Assembly (NCBI RefSeq): GCF_022808675.1
Contig: NZ_JAKZKV010000012.1
Location: 62,001-126,000 of the forward strand
Length of the DNA stretch: 64,000 nt
Direction: 5' to 3'
From: Parabacteroides sp. FAFU027
Lineage (GTDB): Bacteria; Bacteroidota; Bacteroidia; Bacteroidales; UBA7332
Under the pieces are notes generated by a model. It did not search any database and was not told the origin of the DNA. It worked only from the letters and a program-made list of their open reading frames with translations. Made by a program: the position numbers and the translations under genes. Below, in pieces: positions 16,775 to 25,569 of the stretch (positions are counted from its first letter, which is position 1; the number at the start of each line of letters is the position of its first letter).

Positions 16775-16984
16775 CACTGAAAAACGCATGGGAGTCACTG
16801 AAAAATGGTCCGGAGTCACCCCGAAATGCAAAAGCGGCACTGAAAAATGCGTCAACGGCGCTGAAAAGTGCGTCAACGGCGCTGAAAAGTGCATGGGAGG
16901 CACTGAAAAATGCCCTGGAGTCACTCCGAAATGCAATAACGGCACTGAAAAACGAGAGAGCGGCACTGAAAAATGCGAGGGAGA
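16775..16984. repeat. Ten tandem 21-bp repeats, open in several frames
   Basis: Ten consecutive 21-bp units begin CACTGAAAAATGC or close variants and end in GGAGT or AACGG. Units alternate among subtypes (units 3 and 8 carry CCGAAATG; units 4-6 are nearly identical), which suggests duplication by slippage or unequal exchange. Because 21 is a multiple of three, two plus-strand frames and one minus-strand frame stay open. A plus-strand frame from 16675 (TTG) or 16731 (ATG) to 16995 would encode an Ala-Leu-Lys-Asn heptad protein, and the minus strand a Phe-Ser-Val-Pro repeat. I do not consider any of these established as genes. Confidence 0.85.
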
Positions 16985-16987
16985 GTG

Positions 16988-17008
16988 ACTCCTGACCATT
17001 TTTCAGTA
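16988..17008. repeat. Inverted copy of the 21-bp unit
   Basis: The reverse complement of this segment matches unit 2 of the array (16796-16816) at 19 of 21 positions, so the array ends in an inverted unit and its transcript can fold back. It lies just before the rho stop codon on the other strand. Confidence 0.75.
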
Positions 17009-17046
17009 CCGCTCCGTATAAAAGCAGGTGTATGTCAAGCCCTTGA

Positions 17047-18822
17047 TTAATCGTTCATCGAAAGCAGTAGCTCCTCGTTATTGATCGTTTTATTCATCCG
17101 GTCAGAGATAAACTGCATTGCCTCAACCGAGTTCATATCCGACAGATAGCTACGCATAATCCACATACGGTTCAACGTATCACGGTCAAGCAGCAAATCG
17201 TCGCGACGTGTACTGGAAGCGGTAATATCCACAGCCGGGAAGATACGACGGTTAGACAGTTTACGGTCAAGCTGAAGCTCCATGTTACCGGTACCTTTGA
17301 ACTCTTCGAAGATTACCTCATCCATTTTAGAGCCGGTTTCGGTCAGAGCCGTTGCAATGATGGTAAGACTACCTCCGTTTTCAATGTTGCGGGCAGCACC
17401 GAAGAAACGTTTTGGTTTATGAAGTGCATTGGCATCCACACCACCGGAAAGCACTTTACCGGATGCAGGTGATACCGTATTGTAGGCACGCGCCAAACGA
17501 GTGATTGAATCCAGCAATATCACGACATCATGACCACACTCTACCATACGTTTCGCCTTTTCCAATACGATGCTGGCAATTTTCACGTGACGTTCAGCCG
17601 GTTCATCGAATGTAGATGAAATCACCTCGGCACGTACGCTGCGGGCCATATCGGTAACCTCTTCAGGACGCTCGTCAATCAGCAGGATAATCATATAAAC
17701 CTCAGGATGGTTTGCCGCAATTGAATTGGCAATTTCCTTCAGCAACATAGTTTTACCCGTCTTGGGCTGAGCGACGATAAGACCACGCTGTCCTTTTCCG
17801 ATAGGAGAAAACATATCTACCACACGCATGGACAGACTGTCATTTTTACCGCGGCAAAGATTGAATTTCTCATCCGGAAAAAGCGGGGTAAGGAAGTCAA
17901 ACGGAATGCGGTCACGCACATATTCAGGTGAACGTCCGTTGATTTTTTCCACTTTTACCAACGGGAAGTACTTTTCGCCTTCTTTCGGGGGACGAATAGC
18001 TCCTTCGACCAGGTCACCGGTTTTTAATCCGAAAAGACGGATTTGCGACTGAGAAACGTAGATATCATCGGGAGAAGTGAGGAAGTTATAATCTGCGGAA
18101 CGAAGGAAACCGTATCCGTCAGGCATAATTTCGAGGACACCGTTACCAATGAGGATACCTTCAAATTCGTACGGTTTTTCATGGTGTTTACCATTTCCGA
18201 AACGCGGACGGTTCATCCGGGTATCTTGTCCAACCTGAGGTTGTGGTTCTTGCGGTACATCAGCAATTACTTCAGTTTCAACAGCAGCAACCTGCTCCTG
18301 TGCTACGATTGGCTCTTCTTCCGGCTCATCGGCATCAACCGGAATATCCGGCAAGATAGGTTTTTCCTCCTCCTCATTTTTAAAGGAACGATGCACGACA
18401 ATATTTTTTTTGCCATGAAAATACTGGGATAGTTTGGGCGCAGCAAATTGGCGGGAATCTTGCTGTTGCGGACGTTGAGCTGCGGCCTCGGAAGGTTTAT
18501 CCTCACTCGAAGGCGTAACCACTTTACGTGGTTGCTCCTGAACCTGTGGTGCCGTTTCGACATTAGCCTTTGGGGCTTCTGTATCAGGCGTTGCCGATTG
18601 CTTAATCCGGGTTCGGCGTTTCTTGTCCTCACCTGCGGATGCAGTTTCGGGTACTTTTTCTATAACGGGCTCAACAGCCGGTATTTCAACCTTTTGATTC
18701 TCTATTATTCTATTGATGAGTTCATCTTTCTTGAGCGTATCAACACGCTTCAGTCCCATTCCTTTTGCAATGGTCTTAAGCTCGGTTAAAACCTTGGAGT
18801 TTAATTCTTCAGATGTAAACAT
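17047..18822 (-). CDS. rho: Transcription termination factor Rho with a large disordered insert
   Basis: Hexameric RNA-dependent ATPase that ends transcription of untranslated RNA. The protein has 591 residues against about 420 in E. coli. Order: Rho_N helical domain (about 1-45), a Glu/Pro/Gln/Ala-rich low-complexity insert (about 46-215), the cold-shock-like RNA-binding domain (about 225-300, with [20 protein letters not shown]), and the ATPase with Walker A QPKTGKT (Lys357) and [14 protein letters not shown]. The catalytic part is fully conserved. Such inserts are known in Bacteroidota Rho, and in Bacteroides thetaiotaomicron one has been reported to drive condensate formation. It is a single-gene unit, divergent from rfbA. 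Confidence 0.95.
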   Translation of the reverse strand: MFTSEELNSKVLTELKTIAKGMGLKRVDTLKKDELINRIIENQKVEIPAVEPVIEKVPETASAGEDKKRRTRIKQSATPDTEAPKANVETAPQVQEQPRKVVTPSSEDKPSEAAAQRPQQQDSRQFAAPKLSQYFHGKKNIVVHRSFKNEEEEKPILPDIPVDADEPEEEPIVAQEQVAAVETEVIADVPQEPQPQVGQDTRMNRPRFGNGKHHEKPYEFEGILIGNGVLEIMPDGYGFLRSADYNFLTSPDDIYVSQSQIRLFGLKTGDLVEGAIRPPKEGEKYFPLVKVEKINGRSPEYVRDRIPFDFLTPLFPDEKFNLCRGKNDSLSMRVVDMFSPIGKGQRGLIVAQPKTGKTMLLKEIANSIAANHPEVYMIILLIDERPEEVTDMARSVRAEVISSTFDEPAERHVKIASIVLEKAKRMVECGHDVVILLDSITRLARAYNTVSPASGKVLSGGVDANALHKPKRFFGAARNIENGGSLTIIATALTETGSKMDEVIFEEFKGTGNMELQLDRKLSNRRIFPAVDITASSTRRDDLLLDRDTLNRMWIMRSYLSDMNSVEAMQFISDRMNKTINNEELLLSMND

Positions 18823-19140
18823 GGGTGTTACAGTATATTCTTTTTTGGAGAAAACGATAAAGAAAAGCGACGAGACGCGCTATCGGTATCAGCTAAAAGT
18901 AATGCGATAAAAAAAATCTTGGATTTATTGTGTCGGTGCGCAAGGATAGCGCTTTCGGTGTAAATCGGTACAAAGATAAAACAATTTTGAAACAGAATCT
19001 GCTCAGGGGTGTTTTTTGTGGGTTTTTTTATTTTCTTCATAAATCGTACATCGCAATGTGTTATCTTTGCCGCAATTGCCGCAGGATTTCAGATATGTCC
19101 TGCCCGGAATATTGCTAACAGTCTAAATCAGAAAATAACT
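18823..19140. other. Divergent rho/rfbA control region
   Basis: About 320 bases with the start regions of two divergent genes. The rfbA -7 box is at 19062-19069. The rho side carries only weak matches (for example TACTTTTA on the minus strand). A long T-rich run is at 19011-19035. Confidence 0.5.
19062..19069 (+). promoter_or_regulatory. -7 box of rfbA
   Basis: TATCTTTG, an exact match, 71 bases before the ATG at 19141. It excludes the longer in-frame start at 19009. Confidence 0.6.
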
Positions 19141-20016
19141 ATGAAGGGAATTATCCTTGCCGGAGGAAGTGCCACACGCTTGTACCCGCTTTCTAAAGCT
19201 ATCTCCAAACAAATCATGCCGGTTTATGACAAACCGATGATTTATTACCCGTTATCCACCCTGATGCTTGCCGGTATCCGCGAGGTATTGGTCATCTCTA
19301 CTCCACGTGACCTGCCGATGTTCAGAGACCTGTTGGGAACGGGTGAAGAGCTGGGCATGAGTTTTTCTTATAAGATTCAGGAGAAGCCGAATGGACTGGC
19401 AGAAGCGTTTCTTTTAGGGGAAGAATTCCTTAATGGAGAAGCGGGATGCCTGATTTTGGGGGACAACATGTTTTACGGACAAGGATTTTCAAGCATGCTT
19501 AAAAAGGCTGCGACCATGGACAAAGGAGCCTGTATTTTCGGTTATGCAGTAAAAGATCCACGTGCTTATGGTGTGGTTGAATTTGATGCGGACAATAATG
19601 TGGTTAGCCTGGAAGAAAAACCGGAGCATCCGAAATCTCATTATGCAGTACCGGGGCTCTATTTTTACGATTCAAACGTGGTGGCAAAAGCCAAAAGCCT
19701 GAAACCATCGGTTCGTGGTGAATTGGAGATTACCGACCTGAACCGCCTCTATCTGGAAGAAGGCTCACTCAAGGTTCAGCTTTTCGGACGCGGATTTGCC
19801 TGGTTGGATACCGGAAACTGCGACAGCTTGCTCGAAGCGGGTAACTTCGTTGAGACGATCCAAAACCGCCAGGGCTTTTATGTTTCCTGCATCGAGGAAA
19901 TTGCCTGGAGAAACAAATGGATTGACAATGCTCAACTCTCCAAGCTGGGTAAAGCTTTAGACAAAACAGCTTACGGACAGTATCTGCTGGGATTGCTTGA
20001 GAATGGTGATAAATAA
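19141..20016 (+). CDS. rfbA: Glucose-1-phosphate thymidylyltransferase
   Basis: Makes dTDP-glucose from glucose 1-phosphate and dTTP, the first step to dTDP-rhamnose and related sugars for surface polysaccharides. The 291 residues (ATG 19141) match RmlA length. The nucleotide-binding start [20 protein letters not shown], the [20 protein letters not shown] segment and [10 protein letters not shown] near the C-terminus are typical. I took ATG 19141 because the upstream open frame lacks homology and contains the promoter. The rest of the rml pathway (B, C, D) is not next to it, so those genes must lie elsewhere. Confidence 0.95.
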   Translation: MKGIILAGGSATRLYPLSKAISKQIMPVYDKPMIYYPLSTLMLAGIREVLVISTPRDLPMFRDLLGTGEELGMSFSYKIQEKPNGLAEAFLLGEEFLNGEAGCLILGDNMFYGQGFSSMLKKAATMDKGACIFGYAVKDPRAYGVVEFDADNNVVSLEEKPEHPKSHYAVPGLYFYDSNVVAKAKSLKPSVRGELEITDLNRLYLEEGSLKVQLFGRGFAWLDTGNCDSLLEAGNFVETIQNRQGFYVSCIEEIAWRNKWIDNAQLSKLGKALDKTAYGQYLLGLLENGDK

Positions 20017-20021
20017 AATGC

Positions 20022-20052
20022 AACGGGTTGAAGCCAAAAACTTCAACCCGTT
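20022..20052. terminator. Bidirectional terminator between rfbA and the receiver/PPDK-N gene
   Basis: Perfect 12-bp arms (AACGGGTTGAAG and complement, 20022-20033 and 20041-20052) with a 7-base loop lie between convergent stop codons. Confidence 0.75.
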
Positions 20053-20059
20053 CTTAATA

Positions 20060-23000
20060 TTACTCCCTTTCTACCCGCACTACTCCTTCTCCCTTTTTCC
20101 CATTAATCTTAATAAGAACCGGTTTTTCAAGACGGACATGCCGTACAAATTCAGTTTCATAAACGGCCTCTTGTTCATTCAGATATTGCTCATCGAAAAA
20201 TCCGGTCTTCAGGAAAGGATTTACCGTAAAATACCCTACCCCGAATGAGGTCAGGTTTTGGAAAAAGTGGGTCCCCTGGCTGGGATCTATCCGGTATTTA
20301 TCCAAAACCGTCTCCACGATTAAGCGGGCTGACGAAATCTGCGCCCATTTTACCTGAATACCCAGTGCCGGATCGGCTGTGCCCCACCGCCCTGGACCGA
20401 CAAGGATGTACCCGCGTCCGCTTTCGATAAACTGTTGGTTGAGCCGTTCGATCTCTCGGGCGATTACCGGATTGTTTTGCGGACGAAATCCCGCACTTTT
20501 CACATAGATAATATCAGCAACATCCGTAATCACCATATGCCCCAGTGCTTTTTCTGAATAAATTAACGCCCCGGTTGAAGAGAGGTCGCTAAAATCGGCC
20601 GACACCGATTTATTGGGATTGACTATAGGACGAATCTGCAACCAGTAAAAAGCACCTTTCGAATTTTCCGGCTCATTGAGATTTACGGCAAACTCTATTT
20701 CGACCGGACACCCCATCTCCTCCTGAGCAACTTTCAGGATTTGCCGGAGCATTTCAGCCAGAGGAAAAGCATTGTATTTTAAAATAGAGCTGAAAGTAAC
20801 CAGTTTACGCCCCCCTTCATACCAGCTATCCCGGATGATTTGATTTTGCAGTTCAAAAGTGGACGCCAGCGGTTGCAGTGTCTGGTCTTTTTCAGCCTCC
20901 TTCAAACTGAGGGACAAGAGATTAAACCCGTCATTGACCGGAAATGGAATTTCCGGAATATGTTTATCCAGTGCATAAAACTTCATCTGTGTCTCCCTCA
21001 ATGCCATCGCTGGAGTACTGAGTTGGAGTACATGCTGCGGATGGCTCGGCGAAAAGCGTAAGGTAACACCGCCATCCACTATATATTTACCTAATCCCAA
21101 CGCAATGTTGGCTACCCCCTCCTCTATCTTTTCGCCATTGATGGGATAGTAATTAATCGACTGGGCTACACCGGAAAACGACGGATAATAGCGATCTCCG
21201 AAATCTTTTCCGATCACCTCCTGCAATATGATAGACATCTTCTCCTCGTCCACCATATTTTGCGTGGCTTGCAGGTACGCCTTGCTCTCCTTATAAAAGA
21301 CGGAAGCGTAAACCGACTTAACGCCAACACTAATCATGCTCAAGGTCGTCTCCATATCCTCACTCTGCGGAATCATATAGGTCTTGTACACTCCGGCAAA
21401 GGGCTGGTAATGCGAGTCTTCCAACGTACTGGAAGAGCGGATGGCGATGGGTGTTTTCACCACCTCGGCAAAAGCCTTGCAATCTTCATGAAGCGAATCG
21501 GGCAACTGTGCCTGCAAAAAGTGCTGCAAAATCTCTTCGTCCGATAGATTACCAAGCGCCAACGAATAGAGGCCGTTATTTTCCATAAATTCTTCGAAAA
21601 GGTCACTACACAACACCAGGGTTTTCGGAATCCGGATGGGCACGTCAAACTGAGATTCAAATTCCTGATGGCGTTTTATCAGGTTATCAATAAAAGCGAG
21701 ACCACGTCCTTTACCGCCTAACGAGCCGTTTCCGATGCGGGTAAAATGGCTGTACCGGTCAAAACGCTCTTTCCTGAAAATGGCCACTACACCTTGATTT
21801 CGCATTTGACGATAGCTGACAATGGCATTGTAAAGCGCCTCTCTCCCAGCCTCAAAAGTTCCAAAATCCGAAAAATTATGATGTCGGATATATTCGGCCA
21901 AAGGAAATATCGCCCGGGAGTACAACCAGCGGGAAATGTGATTGTGGGAGGCATGATAAAGCAACGACTCCTGGGGAATCTCATGCAACCGGTGCTGTAA
22001 CTCATTCAAATCCTTTATTCTAAGCAGAACCTCTTGGGTTTCGGAATTAATAAATTCAAATTCACCAAAACCGAAATTCCGGATTACAGCGCTCTCCAGT
22101 TCATAAGGAAAAGACTTCGCATTTTTATCCAGAAAAGCCGCCTGTAACTGGTCGGCATAAGGCCGGTTCTGCGCATCTGACGATTCCATGATAATGGGCA
22201 AAAAGGGATCTTGTTTCCGGATATAACTGCACAATTGTATGCCCGCCTGCTTGTCTTTCACCTGATTGTGCATAAAGCTGATATCGGAAATCACCCCGAG
22301 CAGATTATGCTTACAGGTCTGATAAATGGAAAGCGCCTCTTCGTAAGTACGGGCAAGGAGGATTTTAGGACGACCGCGCATCCGGAGCATCATCTCGTGT
22401 TCATTGAGTGCTTCTTTCGAGAATTCCTGGGATTGTTTGAGGATAATTTTGTACAAATGCGGCAACATCGAAGAGTAAAACCGGATATTATCTTCCACAA
22501 CCAGAATAGCCTGCACCCCTACTGAGCACATATCTGCTTCGGCATTCATCTTATCTTCCAGCAACTTAATAATTGCCAACAACAAATCGGCATTTCCCAA
22601 CCAACTGAATACATAATCAATGGCTGACAAATCCTCCTTCGAAAGCCGGATAGTCACCTCCCGGGAAAACGGAGTAAGTACGACTATGGGAATGCGGGAG
22701 AATTGCTCTTTGATTCGTTTTGCTCCGGAAAAAATATCAAAATTATCGCTGCCCGGCATCACAATCACCAGGTCATAGTTTCGTGCATTGAGCTCTACCA
22801 ATGCCTCATTTTCATCCACCACCAACGTAAACCGGGGTGGATAACGCAGGTTGAGTGAGACGTATTCCATGAAAATCTTCTCATCAATCCGGCTGTCATC
22901 CTCCAGCATAAAGGCTTCGTACTTGCGGGCAATCAGCAAGACATTATAAATGCGCATTTGCATCAGATTGGCAAATGAAGTGTCCTTGAGCAAAAAATGA

Positions 23001-23071
23001 TCGATATCTTTTGGTTTCACGGCAATAGAAAGTTGTGGTTGGTTTAAATTTTCCGCTAAAAGTGGGTACAA
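20060..23071 (-). CDS. Tandem receiver-like domains fused to a PEP-synthase-type ATP-grasp domain
   Basis: A 1003-residue soluble protein. Residues about 40-170 are a degenerate receiver-like domain; residues about 187-325 form a second receiver with ILVVEDN (E193/D194), ISDIS (D263, possible phospho-acceptor) and a conserved Lys316. From about 445 on it resembles the ATP-binding domain of PEP synthase and pyruvate phosphate dikinase (GSLGGKGRGLAF, AIRSSSTLEDSHYQPFAG). The swivelling phosphohistidine domain and the PEP-binding barrel of true PEP synthases are missing: no TxGGxxSHAA-like motif is seen. Similar proteins are widespread and uncharacterised in Bacteroidota. The start is TTG at 23071 with GAGAAGG 5 bases before it, a rare good ribosome site; GTG at 23020 is an alternative. 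It is divergent from gdhA. Confidence 0.82.
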   Translation of the reverse strand: MYPLLAENLNQPQLSIAVKPKDIDHFLLKDTSFANLMQMRIYNVLLIARKYEAFMLEDDSRIDEKIFMEYVSLNLRYPPRFTLVVDENEALVELNARNYDLVIVMPGSDNFDIFSGAKRIKEQFSRIPIVVLTPFSREVTIRLSKEDLSAIDYVFSWLGNADLLLAIIKLLEDKMNAEADMCSVGVQAILVVEDNIRFYSSMLPHLYKIILKQSQEFSKEALNEHEMMLRMRGRPKILLARTYEEALSIYQTCKHNLLGVISDISFMHNQVKDKQAGIQLCSYIRKQDPFLPIIMESSDAQNRPYADQLQAAFLDKNAKSFPYELESAVIRNFGFGEFEFINSETQEVLLRIKDLNELQHRLHEIPQESLLYHASHNHISRWLYSRAIFPLAEYIRHHNFSDFGTFEAGREALYNAIVSYRQMRNQGVVAIFRKERFDRYSHFTRIGNGSLGGKGRGLAFIDNLIKRHQEFESQFDVPIRIPKTLVLCSDLFEEFMENNGLYSLALGNLSDEEILQHFLQAQLPDSLHEDCKAFAEVVKTPIAIRSSSTLEDSHYQPFAGVYKTYMIPQSEDMETTLSMISVGVKSVYASVFYKESKAYLQATQNMVDEEKMSIILQEVIGKDFGDRYYPSFSGVAQSINYYPINGEKIEEGVANIALGLGKYIVDGGVTLRFSPSHPQHVLQLSTPAMALRETQMKFYALDKHIPEIPFPVNDGFNLLSLSLKEAEKDQTLQPLASTFELQNQIIRDSWYEGGRKLVTFSSILKYNAFPLAEMLRQILKVAQEEMGCPVEIEFAVNLNEPENSKGAFYWLQIRPIVNPNKSVSADFSDLSSTGALIYSEKALGHMVITDVADIIYVKSAGFRPQNNPVIAREIERLNQQFIESGRGYILVGPGRWGTADPALGIQVKWAQISSARLIVETVLDKYRIDPSQGTHFFQNLTSFGVGYFTVNPFLKTGFFDEQYLNEQEAVYETEFVRHVRLEKPVLIKINGKKGEGVVRVERE

Positions 23072-23185
23072 CAGAGCCTTCTCAATTGTTATATAACTGA
23101 AAACAAGCCTCTATGAGCAAAACAACAAAGTTCTTCAAACAGTTTCCCCGAAACGAAAATAGCAAACAAATAATGAGATAGTTGT

Positions 23186-24520
23186 ATGACAATTGACAAA
23201 CTGATGTTCGATCTGGAAGCCAGGCATCCGGGCGAAACAGAGTATTTGCAAGCGGTTAAAGAGGTTCTCATCTCCATCGAAGAGGTCTATAATCAGCATC
23301 CAGAATTCGAAAAAGCCAAAATCATCGAACGACTGGTAGAGCCGGACCGCATTTTTACCTTCCGGGTTCCCTGGGTGGATGATCACGGTGAAGTTCAGGT
23401 CAATCTTGGCTACCGCATTCAGTTTAACAATGCTATTGGCCCGTACAAAGGCGGGTTACGCTTTCACCCCTCAGTCAACCTGTCAATACTGAAATTTCTG
23501 GGTTTTGAACAAATCTTCAAAAACGCTCTGACCACATTGCCCATGGGCGGAGCTAAAGGCGGAAGCGACTTTTATATCAAAGGAAAATCGGACGCCGAAG
23601 TGATGAGATTCTGTCAGGCGTTTATGCTCGAACTCTGGCACAATATCGGCCCCAACATGGACGTTCCTGCCGGAGATATTGGCGTGGGAGCCCGCGAGGT
23701 CGGATACCTTTATGGCATGTATAAGAAGCTGATACGCGAACATACCGGAACCATTACCGGTAAAGGCCTCGAATACGGCGGCTCACTCATCCGCCCTGAA
23801 GCTACAGGTTACGGCGGACTCTATTTTGTGGACCGAATGCTACACACGCATGGTCATGACATCAAAGGAAAGACGATTGCCATTTCCGGTTTTGGGAACG
23901 TGGCGTGGGGCGCAGCTTTAAAGGCCAATCAGATGGGAGCCAAAGTCGTCACCCTTTCCGGACCGGATGGTTATATCTATGACCCGGATGGCGTTTCCGG
24001 AGAGAAAATCGACTACATGCTTGAACTTCGTGCCACCGGAAATGACGAGGTCAGTCCCTATGCCGAACAGTTTGGAGTAGAATTCTTTGAAGGCAAAAGG
24101 CCGTGGGAACAAAAAGTGGACATTGCACTACCCTGCGCCACACAAAATGAACTGGACAGAAAGGATGCACTTGCCTTAATCGGGAATAATGTCCTGTGCG
24201 TAGCAGAAATTTCTAACATGGGTTGCACTCCCGGGGCCATTGACCTGTTTATTGAACATAAAATTCTGTATGGCCCCGGCAAAGCGGTCAATGCCGGTGG
24301 CGTAAGCACCTCCGGACTGGAGATGACACAAAATGCCATGCACCTCTCCTGGCCGGCTACCGAAGTGGACAACCGGCTCCACCAGATCATGTCAAATATC
24401 CATGACCAATGTGTGAAATACGGTACCCAACCGGATGGTTATATCAACTATATGAAAGGAGCAAATATCGCCGGATTTATGAAGGTTGCACACGCAATGA
24501 TGGAGCAAGGTATTGTGTAA
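23186..24520 (+). CDS. gdhA: NADP-type glutamate dehydrogenase
   Basis: Reversible conversion of 2-oxoglutarate, ammonia and NADPH to glutamate, a main ammonium-assimilation route in Bacteroidota. The 444 residues are normal for the small hexameric form. Key segments are GYRIQFNNAIGPYKGGLRFHP in two parts (substrate site), MGGAKGGSDF with the catalytic Lys, PAGDIGVGAREVGYL, and the dinucleotide fold SGFGNVAWGAA. It follows a 114-base gap shared with the divergent receiver/PPDK-N gene. Confidence 0.96.
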   Translation: MTIDKLMFDLEARHPGETEYLQAVKEVLISIEEVYNQHPEFEKAKIIERLVEPDRIFTFRVPWVDDHGEVQVNLGYRIQFNNAIGPYKGGLRFHPSVNLSILKFLGFEQIFKNALTTLPMGGAKGGSDFYIKGKSDAEVMRFCQAFMLELWHNIGPNMDVPAGDIGVGAREVGYLYGMYKKLIREHTGTITGKGLEYGGSLIRPEATGYGGLYFVDRMLHTHGHDIKGKTIAISGFGNVAWGAALKANQMGAKVVTLSGPDGYIYDPDGVSGEKIDYMLELRATGNDEVSPYAEQFGVEFFEGKRPWEQKVDIALPCATQNELDRKDALALIGNNVLCVAEISNMGCTPGAIDLFIEHKILYGPGKAVNAGGVSTSGLEMTQNAMHLSWPATEVDNRLHQIMSNIHDQCVKYGTQPDGYINYMKGANIAGFMKVAHAMMEQGIV

Positions 24521-24534
24521 TTCATTAAAAGTCA

Positions 24535-24542
24535 TATCTTTG
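24535..24542 (+). promoter_or_regulatory. -7 box of the RlpA-like gene
   Basis: TATCTTTG, exact match, 20 bases before the ATG at 24563. Confidence 0.65.
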
Positions 24543-24562
24543 CAAAAACTAATCCCTTTTGC

Positions 24563-25009
24563 ATGAGATTACACAACGCTGTTTTGTTCCTTTTTTTGTC
24601 TCTTTGGCATCACATTTCCGCACAGGAAACAGGCCGGGTTTCATACTACTCGCACAAGTTGATTGGAAAGAAAATGACCAACGGCGATAAGTATAATGCC
24701 TGCGATTTTGTAGCTGCTCACCGCAACTATCCCCTAGGCACTTTACTCAAAGTGACTAATCTGGATAATGGAAAGTTTGTTGTAGTTAAGGTCACTGACC
24801 GCGGCCCGTTTTCGCACACCCGTGTGATAGATATTTCATATGCCGCAGCTGAAAAAATAGGAATGATTTCATCCGGCCATGCCAATGTGAAAGTTGAAGA
24901 GGCCAACGAGCTTCAATTCCTGCTTACTCCGGAAACTATGCTGACGGAACAAACTCCAAAACTCAAATTAGCATGTGAAATTCCGTTCAATATTAAGCTT
25001 TTTCCCTAA
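24563..25009 (+). CDS. RlpA-like double-psi beta-barrel protein
   Basis: A 148-residue exported protein with a signal peptide (about 1-20, ending HISAQ) and a single double-psi beta-barrel domain. GRVSYYSHKLIGKKMTNG, LGTLLKVTNLDNGK and VKVTDRGPFSHTRVIDIS are the RlpA landmarks, including the Asp of the catalytic-type TDRGPF motif. RlpA proteins of some bacteria cleave denuded peptidoglycan at septa. This one lacks the SPOR domain, so septal targeting is not apparent and it may be a general cell-wall enzyme. It has its own promoter. Confidence 0.87.
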   Translation: MRLHNAVLFLFLSLWHHISAQETGRVSYYSHKLIGKKMTNGDKYNACDFVAAHRNYPLGTLLKVTNLDNGKFVVVKVTDRGPFSHTRVIDISYAAAEKIGMISSGHANVKVEEANELQFLLTPETMLTEQTPKLKLACEIPFNIKLFP

Positions 25010-25067
25010 GAAACACGCGGACAATCCCTGGACACCCCCAATATAGTTTGGGAATTTTATCAAATAG

Positions 25068-25114
25068 AACTCCTGTATGCCTTTGCTAAAAAAAGACGCT
25101 CAGGAGTTTTTCTT
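25068..25114 (+). terminator. Probable terminator after the RlpA-like gene
   Basis: AACTCCTG (25068-25075) pairs with CAGGAGTT (25101-25108) and is followed by TTTTCTTTTT. The loop is long (25 bases). Confidence 0.5.
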
Positions 25115-25512
25115 TTTGCCACCATTATTAACCCCTCTGATTTCATTATAGTCAAGCCGTTTTGAATTGCGAATAAATTATCCCAAAACGTTAGAGTTAG
25201 AAGGGTTTCTGTTTCGGAATTGTCGCAATCCTAATTGGCTTCACTATACAACAAAACAAACAATCCAATTCAACCATTTACCCATCAAAATGCACCTGGT
25301 ATTTACTTTTTCATCTTAAAACCAGGCTACATTGAAATTACAAATATGTTAAAGTCCAAACATGACCCTCCTAATTTAGAATCGCACAAAACCAACCAAC
25401 AAAACACTGATATTAAATATATTAAACACAACAAAAGGCCTATTCTTTCTGTTTTTATTTTCACGATATAAAAATAGCCGGCTCTTTTGTGTGCCTGAGA
25501 AATTTTTTCAAA

Positions 25513-25520
25513 TAAATTTG
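25513..25520 (+). promoter_or_regulatory. -7 box of the glycogen operon
   Basis: TAAATTTG, exact match, followed by CAGC. It places the transcript start near 25527 and favours ATG 25570 over the upstream TTG 25525. Confidence 0.6.
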
Positions 25521-25569
25521 CAGCTTGATAAGGATGTCTTATTCTACTTCTTACTTAATAAGATACAGC

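Larger units (their letters stand above)
16658..17046. other. Gap holding the 21-bp repeat array
   Basis: Between the start of the small hypothetical gene and the end of rho. It contains the promoter at 16683-16712, the repeat array and its inverted unit. Nothing else is recognised. Confidence 0.6.
25010..25569. other. Intergenic region before the glycogen genes
   Basis: About 560 bases. It contains the terminator at 25068-25114 and the glgA -7 box at 25513-25520. Short open frames here lack any protein-like features; nothing else is seen. Confidence 0.5.

Noticed and set aside
16775-16984. CRISPR array
   Set aside because: Units are contiguous, with no spacers, and no cas gene is present.
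16675-16995. Heptad-repeat protein as a firm gene
   Set aside because: Three frames are open only because the unit is 21 bp long; the start region overlaps a minus-strand promoter. Kept as a repeat, not as a CDS.
20060-23071. Classical phosphoenolpyruvate synthase (ppsA)
   Set aside because: The phosphohistidine and PEP-binding domains are missing and receiver-like domains are fused to the N-terminus.
25235-25471. 78-residue open frame before the glycogen genes
   Set aside because: AT-rich gap sequence, no hydrophobic core or domain, no promoter in place.
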